A program made the translations under genes and the position numbers. Shown here piece after piece: positions 1-5,699 of a DNA stretch of 7,812 nucleotides. Location: assembly GCA_947174965.1 (NCBI GenBank), contig CAMWKY010000087.1, positions 1 to 7,812 of the forward strand, read 5' to 3'. Source of the DNA: an uncultured Ruminococcus sp. (GTDB taxonomy: Bacteria > Bacillota > Clostridia > Oscillospirales > Ruminococcaceae). Position 1 is the stretch's first letter. Each line of letters opens with the position of its first letter. The notes below the pieces were generated by a model. It was not told where the DNA came from. It did not search any database and saw nothing but the letters and a program-made list of their open reading frames with translations.

Positions 1-1
1 G

Positions 2-364
2 GGAAAGATGATTCGTTTTTATAGAGATGTACTTGGTTTTGAAATTAAAGAAGATGAAAATACATCTAATGTTTATCTGATAAAGGACGGCACATTGTTT
101 TTGCTATATGGAAGAAAAGACTTTGAAAATATGACAAGCAGGAAGTATGAATACCTTAAAGGCATTAACGGACATTTTGAAATTGCATTGTATGTAGATA
201 CCTTTGAGGAAGTAGATATTGAATATGATAAAGCAATCGCAAAAGGAGCAACATCTATATTAAAACCTACGACAGAACCTTGGGGACAAAGAACTTGCTA
301 TATAGCAGACCCAGAAGGCAATTTAATTGAAATAGGTTCGTTTAATAAGCTGTTTGAACGCTAA
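2..364 (+). CDS. VOC-superfamily (glyoxalase/bleomycin-resistance-like) protein, 5'-truncated
   Basis: The reading frame is open to the left edge of the window (Gly-Lys precede the first visible Met at 8). VOC proteins normally have a short first beta strand before the FYRDVLGF segment, so the true start probably lies outside the window and Met8 is internal. Visible family features are FYRDVLGF just after the edge, a GHFEIAL strand near residue 57 that begins the second beta-alpha-beta-beta unit, and the closing DPEGNLIEIGSF, whose Glu is the usual metal-ligand position. VOC proteins are small cytoplasmic metalloenzymes or binding proteins (glyoxalases, dioxygenases, antibiotic-binding proteins). 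Nothing here identifies the substrate. A hairpin terminator follows about 40 nt after the stop, so it is not part of the ylxM-ffh unit. The family call is confident; any specific function is not. Confidence 0.85.
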   Translation, partial: GKMIRFYRDVLGFEIKEDENTSNVYLIKDGTLFLLYGRKDFENMTSRKYEYLKGINGHFEIALYVDTFEEVDIEYDKAIAKGATSILKPTTEPWGQRTCYIADPEGNLIEIGSFNKLFER

Positions 365-401
365 ATTCTGATTTATGCGAATAAACAAATAATTAAAATA
401 A

Positions 402-437
402 GCCCGAAAACAGTTGAAAAACTACTTTCGGGCATTA
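402..437 (+). terminator. Hairpin terminator after the VOC gene
   Basis: GCCCGAAA (402-409) pairs perfectly with TTTCGGGC (426-433). After a two-base internal mismatch, AGTT/AACT (412-415 with 420-423) closes a GAAA tetraloop. The following ATTATTATA is T-rich but is not a clean U tract, so termination may be imperfect. The left flank is A-rich, so the hairpin could also work on the opposite strand. Confidence 0.65.
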
Positions 438-530
438 TTATACATGAGTATCGCTCTTAGTTCATTCTTCTGCATTTTTACTAGTGTTTTACTGATTATT
501 TTGTTATATATATTAAATTTATTCAGACTA

Positions 531-559
531 TTGACAAATACAAAAAAATAGTGTATAAT
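531..559 (+). promoter_or_regulatory. Sigma-A-type promoter of ylxM-ffh
   Basis: A perfect -35 TTGACA (531-536) and a perfect -10 TATAAT (554-559) are separated by exactly 17 nt. Transcription should start near 566, leaving a leader of about 28 nt before the ylxM ATG at 594. This placement excludes the upstream in-frame ATG at 558, which overlaps the -10 box. Confidence 0.92.
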
Positions 560-593
560 GTGTAAAGTGATTTTGCATTACAGGGGTGCTGTT

Positions 594-929
594 ATGGCTA
601 AAGAACTCGGTTTCGTTCTGCTTCTTGACTGCTATGGTGATTTACTTACAGAACATCAGCAGAATGTTATGGAACTTTATTATTGTGAGGATTTATCACT
701 CGCTGAAATAGGCAATCCTATGGGAATCACAAGGCAGGCTGTAAGAAGTCTCATAAAACGCACCCAAGATATTCTGCTGAATTATGAGGCAAAACTCGGT
801 TTCGCAGAACGTATACAGAAAATGCGTGAGTGTTTCAGAAGAATAAATGATGTTTCTGAAAAAATAGAAGATGAACAGCTGAAAAAAATAATTACAGATG
901 AAGTAAAAAGCGGTCTTGATTTACTTTAA
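594..929 (+). CDS. ylxM: YlxM/p13-family DNA-binding protein, SRP-associated
   Basis: This 111-residue protein matches the YlxM/p13 family in length and sequence. It opens with LLLDCYGDLLTEHQQNVMELYY, then a sigma-70 region 4-like helix-turn-helix at about residues 35-56 (LSLAEIG...GITRQAVRSLIKR), then a charged, probably helical C-terminal half. YlxM genes almost always precede ffh, and in streptococci the protein is reported to interact with the SRP. It is thought to modulate the targeting pathway rather than act as a classical transcription factor. The start at 594 is supported by AGGGGTG (582-588) five bases upstream; an ATG at 558 falls in the promoter. The stop codon runs directly into the ffh ribosome binding site, which indicates co-transcription and probably translational coupling. 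Confidence 0.93.
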   Translation: MAKELGFVLLLDCYGDLLTEHQQNVMELYYCEDLSLAEIGNPMGITRQAVRSLIKRTQDILLNYEAKLGFAERIQKMRECFRRINDVSEKIEDEQLKKIITDEVKSGLDLL

Positions 930-941
930 GGAGGATATAGC

Positions 942-2327
942 ATGGCATTTGAGGGTCTTTCCGAAAAACTGAATAATGTATTTAAAAAACTGAAATCACG
1001 TGGAAAACTTTCCGAAAAAGACGTAAAAGAGGCTATGCGTGAAGTTAAACTCGCTCTCCTTGAAGCAGATGTAAGCTATAAAGTAGTCAAGGATTTTGTT
1101 GCAAAAGTCTCTGAAAGAGCTGTCGGCGAAGATGTTCTGGCAAGTCTTACCCCTGCACAACAAGTTGTAAAAATTGTTAATGAGGAACTCTGCGCTTTAA
1201 TGGGCAACAGCAATTCAAGAATAAATTTTGCATCAAAACCACCTACAGTTATTATGATGTGCGGTTTGCAGGGTTCAGGAAAAACAACCCATACAGCAAA
1301 ACTTGCTAAAATGCTCAAAAAAGAAGGTCATTACCCTCTGCTTGCTGCTTGTGACATTTATCGTCCTGCGGCTATAAATCAGCTTCAGGTTGTCGGCAAA
1401 AAGGCAGATGTAAAAGTTTTTGAAATGGGACAGACTGACCCTGTTATAATTGCAAAACAGGCTCTCGCTCATGCAAAAGACTATGGACATGATGTGCTTA
1501 TTATCGACACGGCTGGTCGTCTGCATATTGATGAAACTCTTATGGACGAACTCAAAAACATCAAGGAACTTACAAATCCTGATGAGATTATGCTCGTTGT
1601 TGACGCTATGACCGGTCAGGACGCTGTTAATGTTGCAACTGCTTTTGATGAAGCTGTAGGTATTACAAGCGTACTCATGTCCAAACTTGATTCCGATACA
1701 AGAGGCGGTGCGGCTCTTTCCGTACTATCTGTAACAGGTAAGCCTATCAAGTTTGTTGGTATGGGTGAAAAGCTTGACGATTTTGAACACTTCCACCCTG
1801 AAAGAATGGCATCACGTATTCTTGGTATGGGTGACGTTCTTACTCTTATTGAAAAAGCTGAAAATGTTATATCAAAAAATGATGCTGAAAGACTTTCGCA
1901 AAGATTCAAGGAAAATAAATTTGATATGAATGATTTACTTGAACAGATGAAACAAATTCGCAGAATGGGCAACATGAAATCTATTATAAGTATGCTTCCC
2001 GGTTTTGGTGACAAGCTTAAAGATGTGGATATTGACGAAAGTCAGCTTAACAGAGTTGAGGCTATTATTACTTCCATGACAAAGGCTGAACGTGAAAAGC
2101 CGTCTATTATAAATCCGTCAAGAAAAAAACGTATCGCCAATGGTTCAGGTACTAAAGTTGAAGAAGTGAACAGGCTGTTGAAACAGTTCGACAGTATGCA
2201 GAAAATGATGAAGCAGTTTACCGGCAAAAACAGTAAGATGAATCTCAGAAAAGCACGTAAACAGCTCGCTGGTATGAATTTCGACAAAATCAACGGTAAG
2301 GGCGGAGGAAGTCTTCCCCCGATGTAA
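942..2327 (+). CDS. ffh: Signal recognition particle protein Ffh (SRP54), GTPase
   Basis: Ffh binds signal sequences of nascent membrane and secreted proteins and, with 4.5S/6S RNA and FtsY, delivers ribosomes to the Sec translocon. The 461 residues show the complete NG-M layout: N domain about 1-95; GTPase motifs G1 GLQGSGKTT (108-116), G2 DIYRPAA (138-144), G3 DTAGR (189-193), G4 SKLD (247-250) and G5 GMGEK (273-277); then the M domain with the finger-loop region ending in MLPGF (351-355) and the SRP-RNA-binding motif SRKKRIANGSG (393-403). The usual G4 TKLDGD reads SKLDSD, a mild substitution not expected to inactivate it. AAGGAGG (928-934) overlaps the ylxM stop and sits 7 nt before the ATG. 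No terminator hairpin with a U tract follows, so transcripts probably continue into the downstream cassette. Confidence 0.98.
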   Translation: MAFEGLSEKLNNVFKKLKSRGKLSEKDVKEAMREVKLALLEADVSYKVVKDFVAKVSERAVGEDVLASLTPAQQVVKIVNEELCALMGNSNSRINFASKPPTVIMMCGLQGSGKTTHTAKLAKMLKKEGHYPLLAACDIYRPAAINQLQVVGKKADVKVFEMGQTDPVIIAKQALAHAKDYGHDVLIIDTAGRLHIDETLMDELKNIKELTNPDEIMLVVDAMTGQDAVNVATAFDEAVGITSVLMSKLDSDTRGGAALSVLSVTGKPIKFVGMGEKLDDFEHFHPERMASRILGMGDVLTLIEKAENVISKNDAERLSQRFKENKFDMNDLLEQMKQIRRMGNMKSIISMLPGFGDKLKDVDIDESQLNRVEAIITSMTKAEREKPSIINPSRKKRIANGSGTKVEEVNRLLKQFDSMQKMMKQFTGKNSKMNLRKARKQLAGMNFDKINGKGGGSLPPM

Positions 2328-2343
2328 AAGAGGATACTTTGTC

Positions 2344-2387
2344 CAATGTTCAAATTATGAAAAATCCTTAAGTTGTGGATAGCGGTT
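2344..2387 (+). repeat. Left arm of a 44-nt imperfect inverted repeat
   Basis: This arm begins 16 bp after the ffh stop. Its reverse complement matches 2829-2872 at 37 of 44 positions with no gaps (position i pairs with 5216 minus i). The longest unbroken core is ATGAAAAATC. Six of the seven differences are transitions and one is C versus G at 2383. The arm ends 26 bp before the ribosome binding site of the enclosed gene. Confidence 0.9.
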
Positions 2388-2428
2388 AAGAAAAGATATG
2401 TTCACTTATATTTAAGGAGGAAAATTTG

Positions 2429-2818
2429 ATGCAAACAAATTGTAATTTTGAGGTTCAAGCAGTAAGGAGTTACAACACATTTCAAATGCAGTCTTATGAT
2501 TTACAGTATGTTTTAGATAATGTAAATTACTGTTTAAATGTTATAAGAAACTTTGAGAATGCATGGTTCAATGCTGAGTATTACGGAGTTTCAAGTAACG
2601 GTACTCCAATTTCTATGTTATATGGTTCAGCAAAATGGAATGCAGTCCATAAGTATATTGGGAATGGTGATATGTATAGAGGATTTGCGTTTCGAGACGA
2701 GTACAGAAAAGCACAGGGAAGATTAGAGACTTGGTATGACATTTATACTTTGTTGACAGGTAGAAGATTAAGCAATCAAATTGCATTTAATTCTCCCGTC
2801 TATCTTAATCAAATCTAA
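2429..2818 (+). CDS. Unrecognised 129-residue protein inside the inverted repeats
   Basis: I do not recognise a family. The gene is probably genuinely translated: AAGGAGG (2414-2420) lies 8 nt before the ATG at 2429. An in-frame TTG immediately upstream (2426) is only 5 nt from it and is the less likely start. The 129 residues are rich in Asn and Tyr (15 and 13, about 22 percent together) with three Trp (46, 70, 102). There is no signal peptide or obvious membrane segment, so the product is probably cytoplasmic. The C-terminal half (about 82-115) is rich in aromatic and basic residues and may be helical, for example ETWYDIYTLLTGRRL. Codon use differs from ffh. The right repeat arm starts 11 nt after the stop. 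No strong promoter is visible between the left arm and the gene, so it probably relies on read-through from ffh. Confidence 0.75.
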   Translation: MQTNCNFEVQAVRSYNTFQMQSYDLQYVLDNVNYCLNVIRNFENAWFNAEYYGVSSNGTPISMLYGSAKWNAVHKYIGNGDMYRGFAFRDEYRKAQGRLETWYDIYTLLTGRRLSNQIAFNSPVYLNQI

Positions 2819-2828
2819 CAAGTAATAA

Positions 2829-2872
2829 AACCCCTATCCATGACTTAAAGATTTTTCATGATTTGGATATTG
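2829..2872 (-). repeat. Right arm of the 44-nt imperfect inverted repeat
   Basis: This is the reverse-complement partner of 2344-2387. Within itself it also contains a perfect 5-bp pair, CATGA (2839-2843) with TCATG (2856-2860), so it can form a small local hairpin. It begins 11 nt after the stop of the enclosed gene. There is no following U tract, so it does not look like an ordinary intrinsic terminator. Confidence 0.9.
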
Positions 2873-3053
2873 TGTAAAAAAGTTTAAAATGGACATTATT
2901 TATTCATGAACTATAGCGGTCTATGTCTTAAATAGTGGTAATAAAATTGCTATAGATAGCTATTATAAGATTTTTCTGATAATTAAGGTTTCATGCGTAT
3001 TATAAAAACGCCTGATATATACAAAAAAATACTTTTCCGGAGGTGAATTTAAA

Positions 3054-3296
3054 ATGGCAGTTAAAATCAGACTCAGAAGAATGGGTGCTAAAAAAGCTCC
3101 TTTCTATCGTGTTGTTGTTGCTGATTCAAGATACCCAAGAGACGGCAGATTCGTTGAGGAAATCGGCTACTATGACCCGACTAAAGAACCATCTGTAATC
3201 AAAATTGATGCTGATAAGGCTAAAGACTGGATTTCTAAGGGCGCACAGCCTACAGATACAGTTAAGAATCTTCTTAAAATTGAGGGTATTCTTTAA
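3054..3296 (+). CDS. rpsP: 30S ribosomal protein S16
   Basis: S16 is an early-binding small-subunit protein that contacts 16S rRNA and stabilises 30S assembly. The 80-residue product has the usual bacterial length and the diagnostic start [19 protein letters not shown], followed by [23 protein letters not shown] and a C-terminal [24 protein letters not shown] (3039-3046) lies 7 nt before the ATG. The 235 bp between the cassette gene and rpsP contain the right repeat arm plus about 180 bp of AT-rich sequence with no open gene and no clear consensus promoter. It is therefore uncertain whether rpsP is read through from the ylxM promoter or has a weak promoter of its own. Confidence 0.98.
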   Translation: MAVKIRLRRMGAKKAPFYRVVVADSRYPRDGRFVEEIGYYDPTKEPSVIKIDADKAKDWISKGAQPTDTVKNLLKIEGIL

Positions 3297-3307
3297 TTTC
3301 TTATCTT

Positions 3308-3344
3308 GCAGAGGAGGAGGAGAGACTTTTGTCTCTGCCTCTGT
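3308..3344 (+). promoter_or_regulatory. Intergenic RNA hairpin with AGGAGG in its internal loop
   Basis: Between rpsP and khpA, CAGAGG (3309-3314) pairs with CCTCTG (3338-3343) and AGAGAC (3321-3326) pairs with GTCTCT (3331-3336) across a TTTT loop. The two six-base helices flank an asymmetric internal loop whose left side is exactly AGGAGG (3315-3320) and whose right side is a single G. An outer G-U pair (3308/3344) is possible. No U tract directly follows, so a processing or translational role is as likely as termination. Confidence 0.6.
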
Positions 3345-3376
3345 TCCAGATGCTTTTTCCTATGGAGGAATTTTTT

Positions 3377-3610
3377 ATGAAAGACTTACTTTATGCAATT
3401 ACAGCAGGTTTAGTTGAAGACAAGTCTGCTATTAAAATCGTTGAAGATGCTCCCGATGAGGAGGGTGTAATTAATTTTCACCTTTCTGTCGCTCCTGATG
3501 ATATGGGTCGTGTAATCGGTAAACAGGGCAGAATTGCTAAAGCTCTCCGTACTATCATGAGAGCAGGCGCAGCTAAAAAAGACCTTAAAGTTGCTGTTAC
3601 GATTGAATAA
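3377..3610 (+). CDS. khpA: KH-domain RNA-binding protein KhpA (YlqC)
   Basis: This small cytoplasmic protein has a single KH domain. In Bacillota KhpA works with KhpB (Jag/EloR) in RNA binding and in control of cell elongation and division. The 77 residues begin MKDLLYAITAGLVEDKSAI, as in the family, and carry the KH signature GRVIGKQG (44-51, GxxG loop GKQG 48-51) followed by the helix RIAKALRTIMRAGA. The ATG at 3377 is chosen because GGAGG (3364-3368) lies 8 nt upstream and the protein then aligns with the family start. An upstream TTG at 3329 would add 16 atypical residues. Position after rpsP is classical, but the usual next genes (rimM, trmD, rplS) do not follow; a terminator comes directly after the stop. 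Confidence 0.95.
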   Translation: MKDLLYAITAGLVEDKSAIKIVEDAPDEEGVINFHLSVAPDDMGRVIGKQGRIAKALRTIMRAGAAKKDLKVAVTIE

Positions 3611-3613
3611 ATT

Positions 3614-3648
3614 AAAAGCACTCGCTCTACTGAACGGGTGCTTTTTTT
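3614..3648. terminator. Bidirectional intrinsic terminator between convergent genes
   Basis: AGCACTCG (3617-3624) pairs with CGGGTGCT (3635-3642), with one T-G wobble. The stem is extended by AAA/TTT and followed by seven T (3642-3648) on the plus strand. Read on the minus strand, the stem is followed by TTTTAATTT. It therefore ends the khpA transcript and very probably the convergent membrane-protein transcript as well. The stop codon of the minus-strand gene (3629-3627) lies inside the loop. Confidence 0.93.
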
Positions 3649-4601
3649 ATATATTCATAATGTTCTGCATTAAAAGTGCCATTATATGTCTCTATAATCA
3701 CACTATCTCCGATTTCAAGCTCATAGTATTTGTCACGGTTTACCTTTATATCAAGCAGTTTATCAGGATTTTTCCAGTCCTGCGTGTAAATATAATATGT
3801 TGTGGTTCGTCCGCTTGAATAGTCCTTGTCCTCAACTGTAAGTTTGTACTCGTGCGGTTCGCTGAAATCAAGATTCTTATTTATCAGCAGAAAGCCTGAT
3901 GATGCACACACTACTGATACTATGATTCCATAAATCAGACGTGTATATATCTTATTTCCGTTATGTATACAGACAGCATATATTACACTGAATATTACAG
4001 TAAATACCGTTGTAAAAACTATGAACGGCTTTGTTATACGCACGTTATACATTAATGCAACCGATAAAAGCATAGGTGTTATCAGCAGAAACATTACCGA
4101 ACCTGAATATTTCGCTCCTTTTTCAAACGAATATTCCTCCGTTGTAAGCATATAATACAAGCCTATAGCTATACATATCAGCCATATTATTGAAAAAATA
4201 CTATGTTGACTGTACAGCATGAACGTACACCAGCTTATTGTACTTGCTAACTGCATTGGTACGGAACGCTCTGTATCGTGTTCTTTGAGTTCTTCCGCAA
4301 ATACAAATGTATCAGGATACCAGCGGAATAAAAAACTCCTGATTCCACTCTGGTCTAAAAGCAATATGAATATTACCGCAACTGCAATCAAAAATATAAC
4401 AAGCAGTTTTGGATTGAATATTGCTGACAATATCATTATCGCTAAAAATATTATTCCTATCAATGTAACTGCGCTAAATTCTGCAATCATACGCTTTTTT
4501 TCAAGTTTCTGACGTTCTTTGCGCTTCTTCGCAAGTTGTTGGCGACGTTCTCTTTCTTCATCAGAAATCTGCTTTTTTCGTTTGTGATTTCTCTTACTCA
4601 T
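3627..4601 (-). CDS. Multi-pass membrane protein of unknown function with C-terminal soluble domain
   Basis: I do not recognise a named family. The 324 residues begin with a very basic, charged, probably helical or coiled-coil segment (about 1-38, rich in K, R, E and Q). About six to seven hydrophobic segments follow, near 40-61, 65-83, 118-131, 134-151, 166-185, 192-212 and 221-240. A polar C-terminal domain (about 245-324) includes LTVEDKDYSSGRTTTYYIY and YYELEIGDSVIIETYNGTF, suggesting a small beta-rich domain. The ATG lies only 3 nt after the stop of the CPBP protease gene. Its likely ribosome binding site, AGGCGGTG, is inside the last codons of that gene, so translation is probably coupled. 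The last codons (KKAPVQ) and the stop are part of the shared terminator. A structural or partner role with the protease is inference from position. Confidence 0.85.
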   Translation of the reverse strand: MSKRNHKRKKQISDEERERRQQLAKKRKERQKLEKKRMIAEFSAVTLIGIIFLAIMILSAIFNPKLLVIFLIAVAVIFILLLDQSGIRSFLFRWYPDTFVFAEELKEHDTERSVPMQLASTISWCTFMLYSQHSIFSIIWLICIAIGLYYMLTTEEYSFEKGAKYSGSVMFLLITPMLLSVALMYNVRITKPFIVFTTVFTVIFSVIYAVCIHNGNKIYTRLIYGIIVSVVCASSGFLLINKNLDFSEPHEYKLTVEDKDYSSGRTTTYYIYTQDWKNPDKLLDIKVNRDKYYELEIGDSVIIETYNGTFNAEHYEYIKKAPVQ

Positions 4602-4604
4602 GGT

Positions 4605-5618
4605 TTACACCGCCTGTATCTGCATTACTGCCATGAAAATATTTGCCGAAATGAAAAGCAAAAACAAGATACTTGTGAACGTCAGTTTATAACATTCAGC
4701 ATCTGTAGCAAAATTTTCTCTTATATATGCAGACATTGACTTTCTCTTTACTATGAGAATCAATATTCCTGCCAGAAACAAAAACAGCATAATAAGTATT
4801 CCTATCATATTACTTATATTTTCAGGCAGGTTTCTTGTCAGGAATACAAGAACGTCCCCGAACAGAAAATTATTGAGCATATGCAGAATCATTGACCATA
4901 TAATACCATATTCTATTGCCGTATAGCCGAATACAAGTCCTGCAAATACTGCATACACCGACTGCGTGGGATTGGCGTGCATTATTCCGAAAAGTATTGA
5001 CGATATAAAAAGCGCATAGCCTTTTCCTGCTCCCGTTCTTTCAAGTGACTGCATTGTATATCCACGATAGACAAATTCTTCTGCAAATGGTCCTATAAAT
5101 CCTGCGTATAGCATCATTGATATTGTTGTACTGCCTGTCTGTGCTGACTCAATTGCCGTCTGCGCCGAAAAGCCTAACTGATTAAGTACTGCTTCAAAAA
5201 ATACATCAAAAAGGCTTATCGGAAATTGTATACTCATCAGAACACATATTAGCATGATAAGTTTTGATGCTGTCATTTTCTTCTGCCTTGTCATGAATAT
5301 CTGTTTAGGCTTTATTCGCTTAAAATAAAACAACAGCATAAAAAGACAGCCTATTATTACCGCAAGACCCATGCCCATATCGGTTTCCTGAAACTGTTCC
5401 ATAAAAGCATCATAATCAAATGTTTCCTGCTTTATTCCTGCAATTATTATTTCTACAACTTCTACGGCAATCATATATACAATTGCAACTACAAATGATA
5501 TTGCTGTATATATCAGAAGGCTTCCTGATATGAAGTTTATCTGTTTCCTGAAAATTTTCTTCTTATCAGGAACAGGCGGTGAATCGGGTGGCTGATACCA
5601 ATTGTTTGTGTTTTCCAT
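4605..5618 (-). CDS. CPBP-family intramembrane glutamic protease (CAAX protease-like)
   Basis: CPBP (Abi/Rce1-like) proteins are polytopic membrane proteases. Bacterial members are linked to bacteriocin self-immunity, peptide maturation or signalling, though many are uncharacterised. All three core motifs are present in 337 residues: EEFVYRG (180-186, catalytic Glu pair and Arg185), FxxxH (Phe210, His214) and HxxxN (His246, Asn250). Hydrophobic segments lie near 30-60, 85-100, 118-140, 165-183, 200-218, 220-256 and 268-291, with an extra C-terminal segment near 312-333 beyond the protease core. The N-terminus is Pro-rich and soluble. TAGGGA (5625-5630) six bases upstream is a weak ribosome binding site. 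The gene is first in a two-gene operon. No bacteriocin precursor or natural substrate is visible nearby. Confidence 0.93.
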   Translation of the reverse strand: MENTNNWYQPPDSPPVPDKKKIFRKQINFISGSLLIYTAISFVVAIVYMIAVEVVEIIIAGIKQETFDYDAFMEQFQETDMGMGLAVIIGCLFMLLFYFKRIKPKQIFMTRQKKMTASKLIMLICVLMSIQFPISLFDVFFEAVLNQLGFSAQTAIESAQTGSTTISMMLYAGFIGPFAEEFVYRGYTMQSLERTGAGKGYALFISSILFGIMHANPTQSVYAVFAGLVFGYTAIEYGIIWSMILHMLNNFLFGDVLVFLTRNLPENISNMIGILIMLFLFLAGILILIVKRKSMSAYIRENFATDAECYKLTFTSILFLLFISANIFMAVMQIQAV

Positions 5619-5656
5619 AAAAAATCCCTACTTTCTGCATATATTATGCAATTAAT

Positions 5657-5685
5657 ATTTTAACATAATATACACAAAAAGTCAA
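5657..5685 (-). promoter_or_regulatory. Extended -10 promoter of the CPBP-membrane protein operon
   Basis: On the minus strand, TTGACT (5685-5680) and TAAAAT (5662-5657) are separated by exactly 17 nt, with TGT directly before the -10 giving a TGn extension. It lies in the 81-bp gap downstream of mazF, so the two membrane-protein genes can be expressed independently of mazF. Confidence 0.85.
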
Positions 5686-5699
5686 CAAGAATACTTGCT

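Larger units (their letters stand above)
2344..2872 (+). mobile_element. Candidate inverted-repeat-bounded cassette carrying one small gene
   Basis: A 529-bp segment consists almost entirely of left repeat, ribosome binding site, gene and right repeat. It lies between ffh and rpsP, which are commonly adjacent in Bacillota. The gene's leucine codons (6 TTA, 2 TTG, 1 CTT of 9) and arginine codons (no CGT) differ from flanking ffh, which uses many CTT/CTC and CGT codons. These features suggest an acquired unit. No transposase, integrase or invertase is present, and no convincing target-site duplication flanks the repeats, so mobility is inference. Alternatives are an invertible segment or a long-range mRNA hairpin. 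Confidence 0.4.

Noticed and set aside
558..593. Upstream ATG at 558 as the start of ylxM, adding 12 residues
   Set aside because: It overlaps the -10 box of a near-perfect promoter, so it would not be in the mRNA. The ATG at 594 has a good ribosome binding site and fits the family start.
1076..2353. Long antisense open frames opposite ffh
   Set aside because: They mirror the coding constraints of ffh, lack ribosome binding sites and resemble no proteins; ffh is unambiguous.
2323..2879. TGTAAAA at 2323-2329 and 2873-2879 as a target-site duplication of the cassette
   Set aside because: The right copy abuts the right arm, but the left copy is 14 bp outside the left arm and includes the ffh stop codon. 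A 7-mer this AT-rich is easily chance.
2863..2890. TTGGAT-16-TAAAAT as an rpsP promoter
   Set aside because: The -35 matches at only 3 of 6 positions and lies within the right repeat arm, and AT-rich DNA gives many such matches. It is not strong enough to list.
2995..3011. GCGT/ACGC hairpin in the rpsP leader as a regulatory element
   Set aside because: The stem is only four base pairs with a nine-base or longer loop, and it is not a recognised ribosomal-protein leader motif.
3329..3376. TTG at 3329 as the start of khpA
   Set aside because: It lies in the loop of a strong hairpin and adds 16 residues unlike KhpA. The ATG at 3377 has GGAGG at ideal spacing and matches the family.
5686..5697. 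CAAG/CTTG hairpin as a mazF terminator
   Set aside because: The stem is only 4-5 bp, all in AT-rich sequence, and it overlaps the -35 region of the next operon's promoter. It is too weak to call.
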